A DNA stretch of 64,000 nt from assembly GCA_030657355.1 (NCBI GenBank), contig CP131057.1:269501-333500 (forward strand), in the 5' to 3' direction. Positions 59,914 through 64,000 of the stretch are shown one piece after another. The first letter of the stretch is position 1. Every line of letters starts with the position of its first letter. Under the pieces are notes generated by a model. The model made no database searches, was not told the origin of the DNA, and was given only the letters and a program-made list of their open reading frames with translations. Source of the DNA: Radicibacter daui (GTDB lineage: Bacteria > Pseudomonadota > Alphaproteobacteria > Radicibacterales > Radicibacteraceae). The position numbers and the translations under genes were made by a program.

Positions 59914-62232
59914 TCAGGCGTTCACCGGTATCGCCGCACTGCCCGGATCAATCCGGTCGGGCCGGATGGCGGCCTGATAGATGCGCATGAGGTCGGCTAC
60001 ATGCCGCTCACCGCTGCGGCTGTCGGACCAGAAGGCCTGGTACGCGGCGTCGCCGGCGGCAGCAATCAGGACATCATCCTCGATCATTGCCAGGCAGCGT
60101 GCCAGATCGTCGGCGTCACCGCTTCGGAAGCGCCAACCGGTAATACCTTCCTCAATGCGCTCGGCAGCGGCGGAGATGTCGCTGACGATGGCAGGCACGC
60201 CGCAGGCCGCCGCCTCGCTGACCGTCAGCCCGAAAGCCTCGTACCAGAGGCTGGGGAAAACCAGGCAGCGGGCGCGGCTCAACTGGGCGCGAATTTCCGA
60301 CATGCCGACCCAGCCGGTGACCGTCATGCCCGGGATCTGTTCGATCTCGGCGCGCAGGGGGCCGTCGCCCACGAAGGTAACGCCAAGGCCCATACGTTCG
60401 GCCACCTGAGCCAGCAGCCTCACACCCTTTTCCTCGTCCAGCCGGCCGAGGCAGAGGATGGTGCGGTTGCTTGCCACCGGTGCCGGCGCAACACGCGGCA
60501 TGTCGATGGGGTTTGGCAGCCGATGCAGGCGGGCACGCCGCGGCAGGAACGGGGAGAGGATGGTCGCGGACCGTTCCGAAAGGGCGATATAGTGCTCGAC
60601 GGAGGCGGGGAAGCGGCCGGCCATGAGCTGGATGAGGCCGCGGGTGACCCGGAACAGCTTGTGGACATGAGCCCGCTTGTCGCAGCGGGTGGCAATGCAG
60701 CCCACTGAAAGCGGGCGCAGGGCGCAAGGTTCGGCCTTGCGGTAGTTGAAGAAAGCGCCGTTGGGGCAGGCGGCATAAAAGTCATGCAGGGTGCAGATCA
60801 CCGGCATGCCGAGCCGCCGAGCCGCGAGGACCGGGCTGGTCGTCAGGGCCTTGGTGTAGCCGTGCAGATGCACGATGACATTGTCCGCCGGCAAGGGGCG
60901 CAGGATCTCCGCCACACGCCGTGCTGCCTTGAAGTTCCACAGTCCCTGCAACGCTGCACCGGGGTGGCGGCCGACATCGAGCAGCTGATGCTGATCGAGG
61001 CAATGGACGGTGAGGGGCGCGGTGCGCAGCTCCTCGCACACCGGCCCCACGGCGCCGACAAAAATGACCTCGACGCCGGAATGCGCCAGCCGGACCGCCT
61101 CGTCGATGGCGACTTTGCTGGCGCCGCCCTGCACGTGGCAAAAATCATTGAGCATGACCACGGTAAAGGGCCGGGTGGTGGCTGGCTTTGCCGCTGGCAA
61201 CGGGCTGGCCGCATGTCGTCTCGGCCGAAGACGGCGGATGAGGTCGCGGCCGAGAGCGATGCCCGGCGCCTCCACGGTGCGTTCGACAACGAAGGCCATG
61301 GCGACCACCAGCGCGATAATCGCTCCGAGCCCGATCAGGTCCGGCCGATAGAGGCCGAGCAGCAGGGAAAGCTGGATAGTGGGCGAATGCAGCAGATAGA
61401 CGCCATAGGAGATGTCGGTCGTCATGCGCAGCCGGGGCGTCTTCAGCGCCAGCGTCACGACAAGCGCGGCCACGAGAACCGGATAGAGAACCGGCGGGCG
61501 GGAGTGCAGGAGGGCCGTGATTACGGCCAGCAGGCCGATGCTGAGCACAAGGCCGACAAGCCGGTTTTCAAACCGCAGGAAATGGCGCCAGCGATAGGCG
61601 GCAATGCCAAGCACGAAGAACTGCAACTGGCCGGGAAGCTGCTTGCCGAGGGTAAGATAGCCCATCCCGTCCATGACCTGCCGGTAGAGGATCGACAGTG
61701 CGAAGATGGCGGCCAGCACCGGCCATCCCCAGCGTTCGGTGAGGCGCCAGATCAGCGGGACGATCAGATAGAAAGCAAATTCGATCTTCAGCGTCCACAA
61801 GGCGGCGTTGAGGCTGGGGTCAACCAGTGCCGTCAGCACCCCGCTGCCGATATCGTGCTGCAGGAAGTTGGCGAAGACGGCGTTGGCCAGCAGATAGGTG
61901 CCCATCGAGCCGATATTGCCCGGGATGCCGCCGGGGGCCATCGCGCCCAGGGTAATGGTCTGGACGATGACGACGGCAATGTAGAGCGGGTAGATGCGGA
62001 ACAGGCGCTTGATGAAGAAGCGCAGCAGGTCGGGATCGCGGTCGAAACTGTTGGTGACCAGATAGCCGCTGACAACGAAGAAACATTCAACCGCCAGCGC
62101 CGCATAATTATAGGGCCAGGGCGGAGATTCTATGCCGACGAACGCCTTGAAGTGGCCGAGGACCACCAGCAGGGCAAGTCCCAGACGAAGAGGGGTGAAG
62201 TTGTTATCGGCAAAGCCTTTTTCGTGGCTCAT
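59914..62232 (-). CDS. Fusion of OafA-type acyltransferase and GT4 glycosyltransferase
   Basis: The 772-residue protein combines two enzymes in one frame. Residues about 10-340 form the acyltransferase-3 membrane domain with the catalytic His27 (VLGHFKAF), RLFRIYPLYIAV and EFAFYLIVP. Residues about 355-770 form a GT-B glycosyltransferase of family GT4, with the N-terminal QGGASKVAIDEAVRLA, a cysteine-rich insert (PCALRPLSVGCIATRC) and the EX7E motif EAFGLTVSE. The start at ATG 62232 follows GAGGAGG by five bases; a longer reading adds 55 residues of no sense. It would both transfer a sugar and O-acylate the growing repeat or lipid. Confidence 0.88.
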   Translation of the reverse strand: MSHEKGFADNNFTPLRLGLALLVVLGHFKAFVGIESPPWPYNYAALAVECFFVVSGYLVTNSFDRDPDLLRFFIKRLFRIYPLYIAVVIVQTITLGAMAPGGIPGNIGSMGTYLLANAVFANFLQHDIGSGVLTALVDPSLNAALWTLKIEFAFYLIVPLIWRLTERWGWPVLAAIFALSILYRQVMDGMGYLTLGKQLPGQLQFFVLGIAAYRWRHFLRFENRLVGLVLSIGLLAVITALLHSRPPVLYPVLVAALVVTLALKTPRLRMTTDISYGVYLLHSPTIQLSLLLGLYRPDLIGLGAIIALVVAMAFVVERTVEAPGIALGRDLIRRLRPRRHAASPLPAAKPATTRPFTVVMLNDFCHVQGGASKVAIDEAVRLAHSGVEVIFVGAVGPVCEELRTAPLTVHCLDQHQLLDVGRHPGAALQGLWNFKAARRVAEILRPLPADNVIVHLHGYTKALTTSPVLAARRLGMPVICTLHDFYAACPNGAFFNYRKAEPCALRPLSVGCIATRCDKRAHVHKLFRVTRGLIQLMAGRFPASVEHYIALSERSATILSPFLPRRARLHRLPNPIDMPRVAPAPVASNRTILCLGRLDEEKGVRLLAQVAERMGLGVTFVGDGPLRAEIEQIPGMTVTGWVGMSEIRAQLSRARCLVFPSLWYEAFGLTVSEAAACGVPAIVSDISAAAERIEEGITGWRFRSGDADDLARCLAMIEDDVLIAAAGDAAYQAFWSDSRSGERHVADLMRIYQAAIRPDRIDPGSAAIPVNA

Positions 62233-62375
62233 CAAAACCTCCTCGCACGGCTCATGCCGGGGTGGAACGGCTGGCGCACCGGCAAAGGGCGCATCATGGA
62301 AACCGGATCGGTCCGGGAGTATCCCGGCTGCCTGCCAGGCAATCGCGGCCAGTAGCCTTTGCTCAACCGACAAAA

Positions 62376-62395
62376 GCCGCAGTGGCTCCTGCGGC
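62376..62395. other. Small hairpin in the divergent region
   Basis: GCCGCAG (62376-62382) and CTGCGGC (62389-62395) pair around six bases. No other gene is visible in 62233-62597. Confidence 0.3.
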
Positions 62396-62492
62396 AAATG
62401 CCGGAAAATCGGATGTGCCCATAAGCCAGTAATCGTGCGGATGAATTAAGGGCTGATTTCTCATCGAAATCTTTAGGGCAGAGGGCGTGGAC

Positions 62493-62514
62493 CATGTTGT
62501 GATCATGCTGTGAC
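62493..62514. promoter_or_regulatory. Tandem CATG(T/C)TGTGA repeat upstream of Wzx / acyltransferase-GT
   Basis: CATGTTGTGAT (62493-62503) is followed directly by CATGCTGTGAC (62504-62514), an 11-bp period with one or two changes. It contains GTTGTGAT as seen upstream of the ugd and Wzy-like genes. It lies 84 bp before the Wzx ATG and 261 bp before the divergent fusion gene. Confidence 0.55.
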
Positions 62515-62597
62515 CCGCCGAATTTCACGGTTCGCGATGATCTCCAGGGTGTTATGGCGTCGTTACACCAACAGGAGATGACCCGACGGGGATGATG

Positions 62598-63986
62598 ATG
62601 CGGGAAGATGTGTCCGTGATTGAACCGGCCCTTGGGCGATGGCGGCGACTGGTATCGCCGCGCGAGCAGACGCGGCGGCTGAAGGGCCTTCTGGAAGCGC
62701 GGCCGTTCCTGCGCAATGTCTCCATCATGCTGAGCGGGTCAGCCGGCGGCCAGATGGTCAGTATCCTGCTGTCGCCGCTACTGACCCGGCTTTATACGCC
62801 CCAGCAATTCGGCATCCTGAGCGTCTATTCGGCGCTGCTGACCATTCTCGTCGTCATCGCCTCGCTGCGTTACGAACTGGCGCTGCCGCTGGCGCGTACG
62901 GATCGTGATGCACTCAATCTGGTGGGTGTTTGCGGTGGGGTGTTGCTGGTGACCACCGCGGCCATCGGGCTCGTCGCCTTTCTGGTGCCCACACCCGTCG
63001 TGCAGGCATTGTGGACCACGCCGCCGGAAAGCAGTGAGCTCCTGATCTATCGCGGCCTGCTCGTGCTCGGTTATTTCTGCCTTGGCGGTTATTACATCGC
63101 GCTGCAGCTGGCGACCCGCGCCAGCGCTTTTCCGGCGATCGCCAAAACACGCCTTGCCCAGGGCGTGGTAGGGCCGATCGGGCAGATCGGCCTTGCCCTG
63201 CTGGGTGCCGGTACGCCCGGCCTGCTGATCGGCAATATTCTCGGCCAGTCCGCCGGAACTTTCGGCCTTTTCGGCTGCGTCATCACCCGGCTGCGAAGCT
63301 TGCTGGAGGCGCTTTCCTGGCGCCGCATGATCGTGCTGGCGCGGCGTTATGTGCGTTTTCCGCTCATCAGCAGCTGGGCGGCGCTGATCGATGCGGCCGG
63401 CAGCAGCCAGCTGCTCTATCTGCTTGCCGCCGTCGCCTATTCACCGCATGTCGCCGGCTTTATCTTCCTTGTCGAGCGGGTGGTGTCGCGGCCGCTCAAC
63501 ATCGTCGGCACCTCCATCCTGCAGGTCTATATCGGCGAGGCAGGACGCATCGTTGCCAGCGATCCCGCCGCTCTCAAGCGGCGTTTCCGCCAGGTCGTCT
63601 CCCGCCAGTTCATGATGGCCGTTGCCTGGGTGCTGGTTGCCAACATTGCCGGCTCGCTGCTCTTCGCCACCGTGTTCGGCCAGCAGTGGGAGGAGGGCAT
63701 CTTCTACCTGCGTGCGCTCAGCATTGGTTATCTGGCCCAGGCCGTGGTGCAGCCGGTTTTCCACACCCTCCAGATCCTCGAAAAACAGGGGCTGGCGGCT
63801 GGCTGGCAGATCGGGCGGCTGGTGCTGACGGTGACGGTCTTCATGGCCGGCACCCGCCTCGGGCTGGAACCCTGGTGGGGCATCGCCGGTTATAGCGCGG
63901 CGCAGGCCCTTTGCTGCCTCGTGCTGATCCTCATCATGGTGCGGGCCATCGATGCGCGCCGCAAACAGAAGGAGATGGCGCCATGA
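62598..63986 (+). CDS. Polysaccharide flippase (Wzx / MATE-like)
   Basis: The 462-residue protein has twelve membrane helices and the polysaccharide biosynthesis-export fold, with LLSPLLTRLYTPQQFGILSVYSALLTIL near the start. It flips lipid-linked repeat units across the inner membrane for the Wzy-like polymerase. Three ATGs (62592, 62595, 62598) follow each other; 62598 has GGGGA five bases upstream and is preferred. The stop overlaps the next gene's ATG by four bases. Confidence 0.82.
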   Translation: MREDVSVIEPALGRWRRLVSPREQTRRLKGLLEARPFLRNVSIMLSGSAGGQMVSILLSPLLTRLYTPQQFGILSVYSALLTILVVIASLRYELALPLARTDRDALNLVGVCGGVLLVTTAAIGLVAFLVPTPVVQALWTTPPESSELLIYRGLLVLGYFCLGGYYIALQLATRASAFPAIAKTRLAQGVVGPIGQIGLALLGAGTPGLLIGNILGQSAGTFGLFGCVITRLRSLLEALSWRRMIVLARRYVRFPLISSWAALIDAAGSSQLLYLLAAVAYSPHVAGFIFLVERVVSRPLNIVGTSILQVYIGEAGRIVASDPAALKRRFRQVVSRQFMMAVAWVLVANIAGSLLFATVFGQQWEEGIFYLRALSIGYLAQAVVQPVFHTLQILEKQGLAAGWQIGRLVLTVTVFMAGTRLGLEPWWGIAGYSAAQALCCLVLILIMVRAIDARRKQKEMAP

Positions 63987-64000
63987 GGCCCGGTATTTTG
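63983..64000 (+). CDS. Start of the next gene (partial)
   Basis: ATG 63983 overlaps the flippase stop (ATGA), and GGAG lies nine bases before it. The first residues are MRPGIL. The gene continues beyond the window, so nothing more can be said. Confidence 0.6.

Noticed and set aside
60784-62355. A 523-codon plus-strand open frame inside the acyltransferase-GT fusion
   Set aside because: Antisense shadow; the minus-strand product has clear domains and a strong ribosome site.
62233-62397. A 55-codon N-terminal extension of the acyltransferase-GT fusion
   Set aside because: GAGGAGG lies five bases before ATG 62232, and the extension has no similarity to the family start.
62578-62595. A five-codon reading frame (MTRRG) just ahead of the flippase gene
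   Set aside because: AGGAG directly touches its ATG, so ribosomes could not use it; more likely chance.
1-64000. tRNA, rRNA, CRISPR arrays or insertion sequences
   Set aside because: No cloverleaf-like run with a CCA end, no regular spaced repeats, and no transposase-like frame with terminal repeats was recognised.

Overview
The window looks like chromosomal DNA from a GC-rich (roughly 63-65 %) alphaproteobacterium. I infer this from gene content: three TRAP carboxylate transporters within 17 kb, many LysR regulators, a gallate/protocatechuate-type meta-cleavage cluster, a P1B-5 metal ATPase with a hemerythrin tail, and an exopolysaccharide locus. I cannot fix the genus. No rRNA, tRNA, CRISPR array, transposase or integrase is visible. 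About 60 genes fill almost all of the DNA.

Bases 1-10.5 kb hold the tail of a LysR regulator, a bacterial voltage-gated sodium channel, and a catabolic block. On the minus strand galB, a type I extradiol dioxygenase-like gene, galC and galD form one run. It makes enzymes that take 4-oxalomesaconate to pyruvate and oxaloacetate. Divergent from it lie a DUF1932 dehydrogenase gene, a LysR regulator with two N-terminal HTH domains, and a DctPQM TRAP transporter. Two promoter regions here share a GCTATAGC-centred inverted repeat.

Bases 10.5-27 kb carry a quinone reductase/SnoaL/LysR module, a D-2-hydroxyacid dehydrogenase, and an MFS exporter divergent from an AraC regulator. Next come an RpiR regulator, a second TRAP system ending in an Asp/Glu-racemase-family protein, and a TakPQM-like third TRAP system. 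An sCache histidine kinase and LuxR-type regulator follow, facing the third transporter.

Bases 27-44 kb carry an AbrB-like gene overlapping an alpha/beta-hydrolase gene, a ThDP enzyme, a MetE-like methyltransferase, and an SRPBCC/LysR pair. They also carry a six-gene ABC-importer/LacI/IMPase operon that may handle a phosphorylated sugar or polyol. A second two-component system follows, then a three-gene NEW3-domain/ABC-2 operon.

Bases 44-52 kb carry a glycine-betaine/choline ABC importer between AT-rich spacers, a pentapeptide-repeat protein, a chemoreceptor, a small exported protein, and a phage-like pair (Mor-type HTH plus a holin-like peptide).

Bases 52-64 kb form a polysaccharide locus: UDP-glucose dehydrogenase, Wzy-like polymerase, a phosphoribosyltransferase and a HAD phosphatase coupled to it, a pyruvyltransferase, an acyltransferase-glycosyltransferase fusion and a Wzx flippase. 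A P1B-5 ATPase gene sits inside it. Three promoter regions of this locus share the octamer GTTGTGAT, two of them the 10-mer ATGTTGTGAT, which suggests a common regulator.
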